DNA of 64,000 nt from Symbiodinium natans (GCA_905221605.1 CAJNDS010000324.1:368140-432139), one strand, 5' to 3'. Shown: positions 10,266 to 19,262, counted from the first letter of the stretch. A program made the numbers and translations. Notes: a model not told the origin generated them from the sequence alone.

Positions 10266-10500
10266 GAGTGCAAGAATTAAGGAATATAGTATCCGCAGTC
10301 GCTTTCCTCCGCAATGCGAGTGAACTGCACTGCGGCTTCATGCTCGCTGCTGGATGACATCTGTCCATTTGGGCTTTACCCTCCACATCGATGTCGCTGG
10401 GTCGATGTTAAGGCTTTAGGGCGTAAGTTGCCAAGATCAGGCAACGACTTCGGTTGTTTTAATGAAATTCTGGCATCCTCCCTAAGCCTCAAATTCCTAA
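10266..10500 (+). other. Open island with two overlapping protein-like frames
   Basis: The frame from about 10266 reads RVQELRNIVSAVAFLRNASE then LHCGFMLAAG and stops near 10359. A second frame from 10314 reads MRVNCTAASCSLLDDICPFG and continues through VDVKALGRKLPRSGNDFGCF to the telomeric block. Only one can be coding, or a short indel has shifted the frame. No family is recognised. Confidence 0.3.
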
Positions 10501-10707
10501 ACCCAAGCCCTGAACCCCAAGCCCCTAAACCCTAAACCCCACACCCCTAAACCCCAAACCCCAAAACCCAAAATCCTGAACCCAAGCCCTAAACCCCAAA
10601 CCCTAAACCCCTAAACCCAAAACCCTAAACCCTAAACCCTAAACCCTAAACCCTAAACCCTAAACCCTAAACCCTAAACCCCTAAACCCCTAAACCCTAA
10701 ACCCCAA

Positions 10708-10806
10708 GCAACACCAACGCAGGTTGAAGCCGATCTTGCTCCCATGCTTCGACTCGCCACTTGCGCTCGGGTGATGGAGCGGCTGCTGAGCCTGTCTAGC
10801 CCGTTT
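10708..10806 (+). other. Open island, helical protein-like segment
   Basis: The frame reads ATPTQVEADLAPMLRLATCA then RVMERLLSLSSPFW. It has an amphipathic helix-like pattern and lies between C-strand (10535-10705) and G-strand (10807-10858) arrays. Likely an exon fragment of an unknown gene. Confidence 0.35.
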
Positions 10807-10860
10807 TGGGGGTTTAGGGTTTAGGGTTTAGGGTTTAGGGTTTAGGGTTTAGGGTTTAAG

Positions 10861-11150
10861 TTTCTAGCCCGTCTTGGGAAAGGAAGATTAAGGGTTTAGG
10901 GGTTTAGGGTTTAAGTTTCTAGCCCGTCTTGGGAAAGGAAGATTAAGGGTTTAGGGGTTTAGGGTTTAAGTTTCTAGCCCGTCTTGGGAAAGGAAGACTA
11001 AGGGTTTAGGGGTTTAGGGTTTAAGTTTCTAGCCCGTCTTGGGAAAGGAAGATTAAGGGTTTAGGGGTTTAGGGTTTAAGTTTCTAGCCCGTCTTGGGAA
11101 AGGAAGATTAAGGGTTTAGGGGTTTAGGGTTGAAGTTTCTAGCCCGTTTT
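10861..11150. repeat. 55-bp composite tandem repeat containing telomeric units
   Basis: Five full units starting at 10861, 10916, 10971, 11026 and 11081, with a partial one at 11136. Each unit is about 30 bases of unique sequence (TTTCTAGCCCGTCTTGGGAA and following) plus 25 bases of telomeric repeat. Units differ by single bases. The telomere-unique junction was therefore amplified as one unit after it formed. Confidence 0.9.
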
Positions 11151-11640
11151 GGGAGGGTTTAGGGCTTTAGGGGTTTTAGGGTTTAGGGGTTTAGGGTTTA
11201 GGGGTTTAGGGTGTTAGGGGGGTTGAGGGGATTTAGGGTTTAGGGGTTTAGGGATTTAGGGGGCTTAGGGGGTTTAAGGTTTAGGGTTTAGGATTCCCCA
11301 GGTTGCTCTGGGAAGGAGCCAGGGAAGGCTGGAGCGTCGTCCTAAGGCGTCCCTGCATAGGGGGTTTAGGGTTTGGGTTTAGGGTTTAGGGTTTAGGGTT
11401 TAGGGTTTAGGGTTTAGGGTTTAGGGTTTAGGGTTTAGGGTTTAGGGTTTAGGGTTTAGGGTTTAGGGTTTAGGGTTTAGGGTTTAGGGTTTAGGGTTTA
11501 GGATTTAGGCGAAACGGCATGCACTACTTGGAGGTTATCATGGTACATAACCCTAAACCCTAAACCCTAAACCCTAATCCTTAAAGCCTAAACCCTAAAC
11601 CCTAAACCCCAAACCCTACACCCTAAATCTCTCTACATAC
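11151..11640. repeat. G-strand telomeric arrays and short island
   Basis: Degenerate TTTAGGGG repeats to 11300, an unrecognised island at 11300-11361, a long clean TTTAGGG array (11362-11503), a 45-base island reading NGMHYLEVIMVHN in one frame, then C-strand repeats to 11630. Confidence 0.75.
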
Positions 11641-12205
11641 ACATATATATATATATATATATACATATAAACCTTTGTAAATTCGTCGAATAAGGCAAGT
11701 CCTTCGTCGAGTAAGCCAAGTCCTTCGTCGAAGAAGGCAAGCCCTTCGTCGATTAAGGCAATCCTTGCTCATTTGCCTTAATCGACGAAGGACTTGGCTT
11801 ATTCGACGAAGGACTTGCCTTAATCGACGAAGGACTTGCCTTAATCGACGAAGGGCCGGATCCTGGCCACTCTCCGACATTCGTCGATTAAGCCAAGTCC
11901 TTCGTCGAATAAGCCAAGTCCTTCGTCGATTAAGCCAAGACCTTCGTCGAATGAGCCAAGTCCTTCGTCGAACACGCCAAGTCCTTCGTCGAATAAGCCA
12001 AGTCCTTCGTCGAATAAGGCAAGCCCTTCGTCGAAGAAGGCAAGTCCTTCGTCGAATAAGCCAAGTCCTTCGTCGAATAAGGCAAGTCCTTCGTCGAATA
12101 AGGCAAGCCCTTCGTCGATTAAGGCAAGTCCTTGGATGAAAACTTTATATTTTCTTAATGTTATGGGATTCTTTGGGCGGGTGTTTTTTTTTTCCTAGGC
12201 CTGGA
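11641..12205. mobile_element. Minisatellite-bearing element, short member
   Basis: Left end is (TA)n followed by AAACCTT. The interior is a 21-bp minisatellite (AAGTCCTTCGTCGAATAAGCC-type units, given here as type only). The right end contains TATGGGATTCTTTGGGCGGG. The same end sequences, diverged, bound the longer element at 24108-25215, which carries a different 21-bp minisatellite. I therefore group them as one element family; no coding capacity is seen. Confidence 0.55.
11685..12135. repeat. Inverted 21-bp minisatellite
   Basis: About four units in one orientation (11690-11762), about four in the opposite orientation (11772-11855), then about twelve again in the first (11880-12130). The core is CCTTCGTCGA. 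The middle block is an inversion of the outer ones, so the array can fold on itself. Arg-rich frames read through it are by-products of the repeat. Confidence 0.85.
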
Positions 12206-12340
12206 GCCCCCTAATGACTATGAATGCTAGAACAGTGACCCTCCAGACCCTAAACCCTAAACCCTAAACCCTAAACCCTAAACCCTAAACCCCAAACCCC
12301 AAACCCCAAACCCCAAACCCCAAACCCCAAACCCTAAAGG

Positions 12341-12415
12341 TTTGGTCGCCTCGCATTTCTGAGCCTGAGCCACCGGACCAACCAGATCGAGGTCGCCGAG
12401 CCAAAGTCGGCAGTA
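12341..12415 (+). other. Open island bracketed by telomeric repeats
   Basis: The frame reads FGRLAFLSLSHRTNQIEVAE then PKSAVG. It lies between C-strand (12248-12335, with CCCCAAA variants) and G-strand (12416-12508) arrays. Protein-like, unrecognised. Confidence 0.32.
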
Positions 12416-12508
12416 GGGTTTAGGGTTTAGGGTTTAGGGTTTAGGGTTTAGGGTTTAGGGTTTAGGGTTTAGGGTTTAGGGTTTAGGGTTTAGGGTTTAG
12501 GGTTTAGG

Positions 12509-12976
12509 GCACTCCAAGCCCTAATCCCAAACCGAACAAAGCAAGCCTTAAACTGTAAGCACCACTTCCCTAAGCCCTAAGCCCCAAACCCTAAACCCCA
12601 AACCCTAAACCCTAAACCCCAAACCCTAAACCCTAAAGCCCAAACCCTAAACCCTAAACCCTATAAACCCCAAGATTGTATTTCCCCGAACTGGATTCGG
12701 CTGGTTCTGAAACCCTCGGGCTCTAGTCCTTGAGGAGACCCTAAACCCTAATCCCTAGACCCTCCACCCTAGACCCTAAGCAAAACCCTAAACCCTCAAC
12801 CCACCACTTGAAACCCTTAGAATCAGAAGTGACCAAGGGCTTTGGGGGCTCCCAGGCTTTGGTCTTCAGGTGGATGTGGCCAATCGGGTCATAGAAGGGG
12901 GCCATGTAGGGCAACCTAGACGTGGAATTAGGGACTGTGTGGGGCTGTATATATATATATATATATATATATATTT
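12509..12976. repeat. Degenerate C-strand telomeric repeats and spacer
   Basis: CCCTAAA/CCCCAAA mixtures to about 12810, then unique sequence and a (TA)n tract at 12948-12974. No gene is recognised. Confidence 0.65.
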
Positions 12977-13088
12977 CTTGGTAGCCCAGTGGTATCCTTT
13001 GCCCTTGTTTTTGGTTCTGGGTTGCCTGATGAAGTAACCAAGTTTTAAAAGGGTGCCATTGTTATGATGTGATTGCTGGGCTACCAAG
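12977..13088. mobile_element. Foldback MITE with SINE-like start
   Basis: Ends CTTGGTAGCCCAG (12977-12989) and CTGGGCTACCAAG (13076-13088) are exact inverted repeats of 13 bases around a 112-bp element next to a (TA)n tract. The left arm, TAGCCCAGTGG, also resembles a polymerase III A box, with GGTTCTGGGTTGCC downstream as a weak B-box match, so a tRNA-derived origin is possible. Confidence 0.55.
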
Positions 13089-13440
13089 ACATAGTATCAT
13101 TATAATCTCACTATATAGAAGCAGAAGGATTATGATATGTATGGATGTGTATATATATATATATATACATATAGAATGTTCTCCAGGGTAGTAAGATTAC
13201 GGGTTTAAAGCTTTCATTTAAGGCTGTCTCTGTCGCTCCCTCTCTGTCTCTCTCTCTCTCTCTGTATGTCTATATATATATACAAAGATGTATGTATATA
13301 CATGTCTAGAGACTAAGGCTCTATACTTATCTGTCCACCTACCTATCTATCTACCCATCTATCTATGTGGTATAGACGGGTAGGAAAATTAAGGGTCTCT
13401 GGTCGTATGCGTTCCTCTATGGTCAAGGTAAAAAAAAACG
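13089..13440. other. AT-rich spacer with simple repeats
   Basis: Several (TA)n, (TC)n and (TATC)n tracts, including 13150-13166, 13235-13262 and 13330-13370. No gene is recognised. Confidence 0.6.
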
Positions 13441-13555
13441 CATTCGTTGCCCCAACCGTTTGGCGAAGGGTTCAGGGGTTTACGGCTCGGGGGAACTCGT
13501 GGTCCTCATAGCCATCACATGACGAATCGTTATCCCCCCACCCCACCCCCCACCG

Positions 13556-13800
13556 CCCAAACCCCAAACCCCAAACCCCAAACCCCAAACCCCAAACCCC
13601 AAACCCCAGACCCCAGACCCCAAACCCCAAACCCCAAACCCTAAACCCTAAACCCTAAACCCTAAAAACCTAGACCCTGAACCCTAAACCCAAACCCCAG
13701 AAACCCTGGTCCCGAAGAGATCCGTTCGAAGCCCTAAACCCTCAACCCTCAACCCTAAACCCTAAACCCAAAACCCTGAACCCTAAACCCTGAACCCTGA
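13556..13800. repeat. CCCCAAA then CCCTAAA/CCCTGAA array
   Basis: A uniform CCCCAAA patch (13556-13640) followed by canonical and CCCTGAA units. It ends CCCTAG immediately before the open island. Confidence 0.85.
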
Positions 13801-13807
13801 ACCCTAG

Positions 13808-13936
13808 ATCCGTTCGAAGGTACGCTACTTTGACTTCGAGTCGGTGGTGCGGGTAACCTCCTACCTGAGCGACCATGGCCCTGGCTCTTTGCGGGAACTG
13901 CTTCTGGCAGCACACATGGAACAACATGACGAGGTG
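13808..13936 (+). other. Probable exon fragment, unrecognised protein
   Basis: Forty-three codons: IRSKVRYFDFESVVRVTSYL then SDHGPGSLRELLLAAHMEQH and DEV. This is one of the most convincing protein-like islands: charged, aromatic and aliphatic residues in helix-like spacing. The left flank ends in AG and the right edge begins GTGGGT, so it could be read as an exon with AG/GT borders, but the same letters arise from the telomeric repeat. Family unknown. Confidence 0.42.
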
Positions 13937-14240
13937 GGTTTAGGGTTTAGGGTTTAGGGTTTAGGGTTTAGGGTTTAGGGTTTAGGGTTTAGGGTTTAGG
14001 GTTTAGGGTTTAGGGTTTAGGGTTTAGGGTTTAGGGTTTAGGGCAACTCAGCTGCCCAAAAGCCCTAACACCCTCATGTTTTGAGCCTGCAGCACTTGAC
14101 ACCATTCCTTAGCTTGACCTCACAAGCTGTGACCTTCAACCCTAACCCTAAACCCTAAACCCTAAACCCTAACCCTAAACCCTAAACCCTAAACCCTAAG
14201 CCCTAAACCCTAAACCCTAAACACCCTAAACCCTAAACCC
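13936..14240. repeat. Facing G-strand and C-strand arrays
   Basis: A perfect TTTAGGG array (13937-14043), 92 bases of spacer, then CCCTAAA (14136-14240). The two arrays are inverted repeats and could pair as a large hairpin. Confidence 0.85.
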
Positions 14241-14242
14241 TG

Positions 14243-14338
14243 AAGCACAGCCTGTCGATCTTTTCAGCTCTTCGCACAGCATTGCTTTCAGGCTTTAAGA
14301 GCTTGATGGTTGGAGACATTAAGGTCCAAATGGCTTAG
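14243..14338 (+). other. Probable exon fragment with stop
   Basis: Thirty-one codons starting KHSLSIFSALRTALLSGFKS then LMVGDIKVQMA and a stop whose TAG overlaps the first TTAGGG. Protein-like and unrecognised. The stop is provided by the telomeric repeat, as in several other islands. Confidence 0.37.
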
Positions 14339-14585
14339 GGTATAAGGGTTTCAGAGTGGCAGAAGTGCCCCGACCCCTGTGATGGGTCCGAATGCCCCTA
14401 CTTCTACTTTGCCCTGCATCAGCCTCGTGCTTAGAGAGTCCCCGTACCCGAAACCCCAAAAACCCTAAGCCCTAAACCCCAAACCCTAAACCCTACAGCC
14501 TAAACCCTAAACCCTAAACCCTAAACCCTAAACCCTAAACCCTAAACCCTAAACCCTAAACCCTAAACCCATGAACCCTAAACCC

Positions 14586-14696
14586 ATGCGGAAGGTGCCA
14601 GAGCAGAACCCCGGAGAGCCAGACATTGATATAGAGCGCCTCGGTCGTCAGCTGGAGGGTTTTGAGGGAATCAGGGCGCAGGGGGAGAGGGGCTAA
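14586..14696 (+). other. Probable gene fragment with ATG and stop
   Basis: An open frame of 36 codons from an ATG that directly follows a C-strand array: MRKVPEQNPGEPDIDIERLG then RQLEGFEGIRAQGERG and a stop. Hydrophilic and acidic/basic balanced, which fits a real coding segment. Followed after a few bases by G-strand repeats. No family is recognised. Confidence 0.4.
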
Positions 14697-14993
14697 GTTG
14701 GGGGGGTTTAGGGTTTAGGGTTTAGGGTTGAGGGTTTAGGGTTTAGGGTTGAGGGTTTAGGGTTTAGGGTTTGGGTTTAGGGTCTATGTACCTCGCTATG
14801 AGGTACTTCGCCCGCAAAATATCTTTACTCTGAGGCCCACGTATTCCGTATTTAGGGGGCTTGAGGGTTCGCGGCTCAGCGTGCTATAGGTTTTTCGCTT
14901 TCGGGTTTAGGCTTTCCTGCTTTAGGGTGCAAAGTTTCAGGTTCTTCGGGTTTAGGGTTTAGGGTTTAGGGTTTAGGGTTTAGAGGGGTCCGG
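14697..14993. repeat. G-strand telomeric repeats with spacer
   Basis: TTTAGGG/TTGAGGG repeats at 14704-14785 and 14948-14985, with about 160 bases of unrecognised sequence between. Confidence 0.7.
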
Positions 14994-15048
14994 TTTTTTT
15001 TTTTTTGCAAAGGTGTGGCTCGGCCCTGTCCCCTTGCAAAGGTGTGGC

Positions 15049-15345
15049 TTGGCTTGGCTTGGCTTGGCTGGGCGTGTCCTCTGACCTGGCTTGGCTTGGC
15101 TTGGCTTGTCTGGCTTGGCTTGGCTTTGGTTGGCTTGGCTCGGCTTGGCTTGGCTTGGCTCGGCTGGGCTTGGCTTGGCTTGGCTCGGCTTGTCCTCTGG
15201 CTTGGCTTGGCTCGGCTTGGCTTTCGTTGGCTTGGCTCCTTGGCTTGGCTTGGCTCGGGTGGGCTCGGCTCGGCTTGGCTTGGCCTGGCTGGCTTGGCTT
15301 GGCTTGGCTCGGCGTGGCTTGGCTCGGCTTGGCCTGGCTTGGGTG
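15049..15345. repeat. GGCTT pentanucleotide array
   Basis: Roughly sixty GGCTT units with GGCTC and occasional TGTCCTCT interruptions. All frames stay open because a five-base period rotates through them; the Trp/Leu- or Lys/Pro-rich translations are not proteins. Confidence 0.9.
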
Positions 15346-15439
15346 CCGACTTCGTTTTGATTTCCCTGTTCTCCCCAGTCGCAAAGATTCTTTTTACCGC
15401 GATGTAGCTGTAGCTGGTAGAAATACGTGGAGTGTATAT

Positions 15440-16935
15440 ATGTAGTATGCGCAAGCATTGAGTTTGCAAATGGCTGCGCCCCCCCAACCCCCCCGCTTTT
15501 TTAAGCCGTGCAAGCTTGCGTCAAAGCATATGAGTCTTGTTGAAACCCATGATGCAAGCATTGAGTTTGCAAATGGGGGGGGCTGCGCCCCCCCCAACCC
15601 CCCCGCTTTTTTTGAGCCGTGCAAGCTTGCGTCAAAGCATATGATTCTTGTTGAAACCCATGATGCAAGCATTGAGTTTGCAAATGGGGGGGGGGCTGCG
15701 CCCCCCCCAACCCCCCCGCTTTTTTTGAGCCGTGCAAGCTTGCGTCAAAGCATATGACTCTTGTTGAAACCCATGATGCAAGCATTGAGTTTGCAAATGG
15801 GGGGGGCTGCGCCCCCCCCAACCCCCGCGCTTTTTTAAGCCGTGCAAGCTTGCGTCAAAGCATATGAGTCTTGTTGAAACCCATGATGCAAGCATTAAGT
15901 TTGCAAATGGCCCCCCCGGTGTTGGAACCCATGATGCAAGCATTGAGTTTGCAAATGGGGGGGGGCTGCGCCAGCCCCCCCCAACCCCCCCACTTTTTTA
16001 AGAGCCGTGCAAGCTTGCGTCAAAGCATATGATTCTTGTTGAAACCCATGATGCAAGCATTGAGTTTGCAAATGGGGGGGGCTGCGCCCCCCCCAACCCC
16101 CCCGCTTTTTTTGAGCCGTGCAAGCTTGCGTCAAAGCATATGAGTCTTGTTGAAACCCATGATGCAAGCATTAAGTTTGCAAATGGCCCCCCCGGTGTTG
16201 GAACCCATGATGCAAGCATTGAGTTTGCAAATGGGGGGGGCTGCGCCCCCCCCAACCCCCCCGCTTTTTTAAGCCGTGCAAGCTTGCATCAAAGCATATG
16301 ATTCTTGTTGAAACCCATGATGCAAGCATTGAGTTTGCAAATGGGGGGGGCTGCGCCCCCCCCAACCCCCCCGCTTTTTTTGAGCCGTGCAAGCTTGCGT
16401 CAAAGCATATGATTCTTGTTGAAACCCATGATGCAAGCATTGAGTTTGCAAATGGGGGGGGCTGCGCCCCCCCCAACCCCCCCGCTTTTTTTGAGCCGTG
16501 CAAGCTTGCGTCAAAGCATATGAGTCTTGTTGAAACCCATGATGCAAGCATTGAGTTTGCAAATGGGGGGGGCTGCGCCCCCCCCAACCCCCCCGCTTTT
16601 TTAAGCCGTGCAAGCTTGCGTCAAAGCATATGAGTCTTGTTGAAACCCATGATGCAAGCATTAAGTTTGCAAATGGCCCCCCCGGTGTTGGAACCCATGA
16701 TGCAAGCATTGAGTTTGCAAATGGGGGGGGCTGCGCCCCCCCCAACCCCCCCGCTTTTTTAAGCCGTGCAAGCTTGCATCAAAGCATAAGAGTCTTTTTG
16801 AAACCCATGATGCAAGCATTGAGTTTTCAAATGGGGGGGGGCTGCGCCCCCCCCAACCCCCCGCTTCTGAAAGCCGTGCAAGCTTGTTTCAAAGCATATG
16901 AGTTTTTTTGAAACCTAGAGGCAAGCATTGAGTTT
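15440..16935. repeat. ~110-bp satellite with higher-order short units
   Basis: About twelve full monomers (for example starts near 15551, 15662, 15775, 16047, 16319, 16431, 16543), each with GATGCAAGCATTGAGTTTGC, a G-run/C-run hairpin around CTGCG, and the palindrome GCAAGCTTGC. Three short units of about 45 bases end in GGCCCCCCCGGTGTTGG (15884, 16160, 16655) and always follow a monomer with TTAAG instead of TTGAG. This linked variation shows the full-plus-short block was copied as a higher-order unit. Confidence 0.9.
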
Positions 16936-16959
16936 GCAAATAAGGGGGAGGGAGTCGGG

Positions 16960-16999
16960 GTGGTGAGAGTGGGGGGTGGGGGGGAGTGGGGAGGGGGGT

Positions 17000-17036
<37 letters not shown>

Positions 17037-17100
17037 GGGGGGGGTGGGAGGGGTGGGGGGGGGGGGGGTGGGGGGGGGGTGGGTGGGAGAGGGACGTGGA
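16960..17100. repeat. Poly-G rich tract
   Basis: Almost pure G with scattered T and A on the plus strand, strongly strand-biased. Gly- or Pro-rich frames are artefacts. Confidence 0.85.
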
Positions 17101-17177
17101 GGGGAAGGGGTCGTTACCGAGCAAACACCTTTGCAAGCGGACAGGGCCGAGCCACACCTTTGCAAAAAAAAAAAAAC

Positions 17178-17452
17178 CCTCCGCCGGTTTAGAGTCAAAA
17201 GTGCGGCGCAGGGCTTCACAGGCCTGGCTTGGCGTTTTGGAGCCCACATTAGGTGTATGGCTTAGGGCGTCGAGTCGCCCATCTCCCGGTCGCGATGGAA
17301 TGTTCTTCGTTTTAGGGTTTAGGGTTTAGGGTTTAGGGTTTAGGGTGTTGGGGGGGGTTGTGGGGGGCGGGGGTGGGGGTTGGGGGGCGGGGTTGTGGGT
17401 GTTGGGGGTGGGGGCAGGGGTGGGGGGGTTAGGGGGTGGGTGGGTGGTTTGC
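17178..17452. other. Spacer, telomeric block and G/T-rich tract
   Basis: About 130 bases of unrecognised sequence, a short TTTAGGG array (17311-17345), then a GGGGTTG-rich tract to 17450. Confidence 0.6.
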
Positions 17453-17605
17453 AGGTTTATACATCTGCCTGAAAGAAAGAACGACTGGTGGAGCTGTCGC
17501 ACGGAAGCGCATTCTATTCGTTCACATCCTTTCCCAACGGTTGAACATCTCGACATGCTTTGCAAGACGGTGCAAGCAACCAGTGTGTTCAGCTGCCGAA
17601 ACACT
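17453..17605 (+). other. Probable gene fragment, unrecognised
   Basis: One frame reads FIHLPERKNDWWSCRTEAHS then IRSHPFPTVEHLDMLCKTVQ and ATSVFSCRN before entering CCCTAAA repeats. A second frame is also open. The first has convincing protein composition. G/T-rich DNA lies on the left and a C-strand array on the right. Confidence 0.35.
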
Positions 17606-17700
17606 AAACCCTAAACCCTAAACCCTAAACCCTAAACCCTAATTAAACCCTAAACCCTAAACCCTAAACCCTAAACCCTAAACCCTAAACCCTAGACCCT

Positions 17701-17775
17701 AAACCTCTAAAAGCAAAACAACTACAGCAACTGAGTCTGGAGGCTGAAGCTGTCGAACATCTCGAAGCGATGTAA
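17701..17775 (+). other. Probable exon fragment, coiled-coil-like
   Basis: The frame reads KPLKAKQLQQLSLEAEAVEH then LEAM and a stop. Rich in Leu, Glu, Gln and Ala, like a coiled-coil segment. Repeated identically at 26556-26630. Preceded by a C-strand array. Confidence 0.35.
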
Positions 17776-17930
17776 CAACCCAAATCCCTTTGGCCTACAG
17801 GCTTGCTAGCCCAAAGCTGGCGTGTTTCGGGTTTTGGGCTTAGGGTCTAGGGTTTAGGGTTTAGGGTTTAGGGTATAGGGCTTAGGGCTTAGGGGTTAGC
17901 CCCCCCAAGACCCTAAGCCCCAAAACCCTG

Positions 17931-18035
17931 AAGCCTTTTTCCCGTGAGGGCGCTATCTTCCGGCAGAGAGCAGAGGTGTTCCGTGATGGTGGGCCAGGCA
18001 GGTCCAAAGATCTCGAGCCATATATAAGGGTTTAG
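17931..18035 (+). other. Probable exon fragment, unrecognised
   Basis: The frame reads KPFSREGAIFRQRAEVFRDG then GPGRSKDLEPYIRV and a stop from the TTTAGGG block. The charged composition is typical of coding DNA. Duplicated near 26786-26890. Confidence 0.37.
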
Positions 18036-18517
18036 GGTTTAGGGTTTAGGGTTTAGGGTTTAGGGTATAGACCCTAAAAGTGATTGGGGTTCAGGGTTTT
18101 CGGGCTTTTCCGGGCTGGGTGTGTATATGCTGAGGAGTCTCGCACATCAAAGTCCTCTATGTGCGGAGCAGGGTGTAGGGTTCAGGGTTTCAGGTACGGC
18201 TGGAATCCTAAACCCTACAACCTAAACCCTACAACCTAAACCCCAAACCCAAACCCCAAACCCCAAACCCTCAACCCAGAAGGGCATGGCGGATGCGCTC
18301 AGCGTCCCAAGAATGCCCTAAAACCCCGCCGGGTCTAAAACCCTAAACCCTAAAACCCTCAATCCTAAACCCTGAGCCCTAAACACCATATGCTAGAGGC
18401 TTGGACCTCTGAGTTGAATAGCCAGCCACAACCCCCAAACAGTTGGTACCTTGGTCACATGAGGTTTGGGTTACCCTACACGGCGATCCTCAACCCTGCA
18501 CCCTATCAACCCTAGAC

Positions 18518-18758
18518 CCTACTTGGAGGTTCATGGCACCCATGAACCGATTATAGGGTTTAGGTTTTAGGTTTTAGGGTTTATAATAGGGTTTAGGGTT
18601 TAGGGTTCAGGGTTCAGGGTTCAGGGTTCAGGGTTCAGGGTTCAGGGGTGCTTATTAACCCACTTATAAGCCCCCTGAGTGCCCTAATATGGATATAGGT
18701 GCAGTTAGAAGTACAGTTATGTTTAGTTAGTAAGTGCCATGAACCTCCAAGTAGACCC
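18518..18758. mobile_element. Foldback MITE interrupted by telomeric repeats
   Basis: Ends CTTGGAGGTTCATGGCAC and GTGCCATGAACCTCCAAG are perfect inverted repeats, flanked by TA on each side. A related copy of only about 135 bp lies at 61456-61592. Compared with it, this copy has about 100 extra bases of TTTAGGG/TTCAGGG repeats (18553-18648) between GAACCGATT and the continuation of the element. Repeated in copy B at 27374-27612. Confidence 0.75.
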
Positions 18759-18960
18759 TAGACCCTAAAACCCTAAACCCTAAACCCTAAACCCTAAACC
18801 CTACCCTAAACCCACCCTAAGGGTCCATGTACCTTGTTATTATATACTTGGGCCCCAAAGTCCTTCTAGGAGGTACTTTTATCTAACGGGCTGTCGCCCA
18901 CAGCAAGGCACGCCCACCAGCAGCAGGACAACGGCAGCAAGCACAGCAGCAACAACAGCA

Positions 18961-19160
18961 AACACCGTGGAGGTGTTCATGTTCAGAAACACCGTGGAGG
19001 TGCATGGCCACACTGTGGAAGTGTGCATGTACAGGAACGTTCGCAAACACCGTGGAGGTGTTCATGTTCAGCATTTGCAGTCTTCACGTTCGCAAACACC
19101 GTGGAGGTGTTCGTGCTCACAAGCACCGTGGAGGCATCCACGGCCACACTGTAGAAGAAA
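18961..19160. repeat. Array of short hairpins with GTGGA loop
   Basis: Units at 18961-18977, 18990-19002, 19009-19025, 19046-19062 and 19095-19111 each read stem-GTGGA-stem. Most have AACACC/GGTGTT; the third has CACACT/AGTGTG, changing two base pairs while keeping pairing. Degenerate units follow at 19124 and 19145. Present also at 27816-28015. Function unknown. Confidence 0.7.
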
Positions 19161-19193
19161 CCCGGAACCTTACACCCTAAACTCTCAACAACA

Positions 19194-19214
19194 TCCACAA
19201 CAACAACAACAACC

Positions 19215-19247
<33 letters not shown>

Positions 19248-19262
19248 TTTCATTTCATTTCA
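19194..19262. repeat. (CAA)n and (CATTT)n microsatellites
   Basis: CAACAACAA run followed by four CATTT units. Copy B has fewer CAA triplets (about 28049-28110). Confidence 0.8.

Larger units (their letters stand above)
14994..17177. mobile_element. Inverted-repeat-bounded satellite cassette
   Basis: The left boundary (14994-15048) is T13 followed by GCAAAGGTGTGGCTCGGCCC. The right boundary (17122-17177) is its inverted counterpart, GGGCCGAGCCACACCTTTGC, followed by a run of A. The terminal repeats extend about 50 bases. Inside are a GGCTT pentanucleotide array, a ~110-bp satellite and a poly-G tract. A single related end occurs at 46165-46225. This structure suggests a foldback-type element carrying satellites; no coding sequence is seen. 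Confidence 0.6.

Noticed and set aside
14966-15487. Ser/Gln/Ala/Lys/Pro-rich and Trp/Leu-rich frames of 130-170 codons
   Set aside because: A five-base GGCTT repeat keeps all six frames open.
15458-16911. Repeated frames with ETHDASIEFANG-type text
   Set aside because: They follow the satellite monomer and occur in overlapping frames on both strands.
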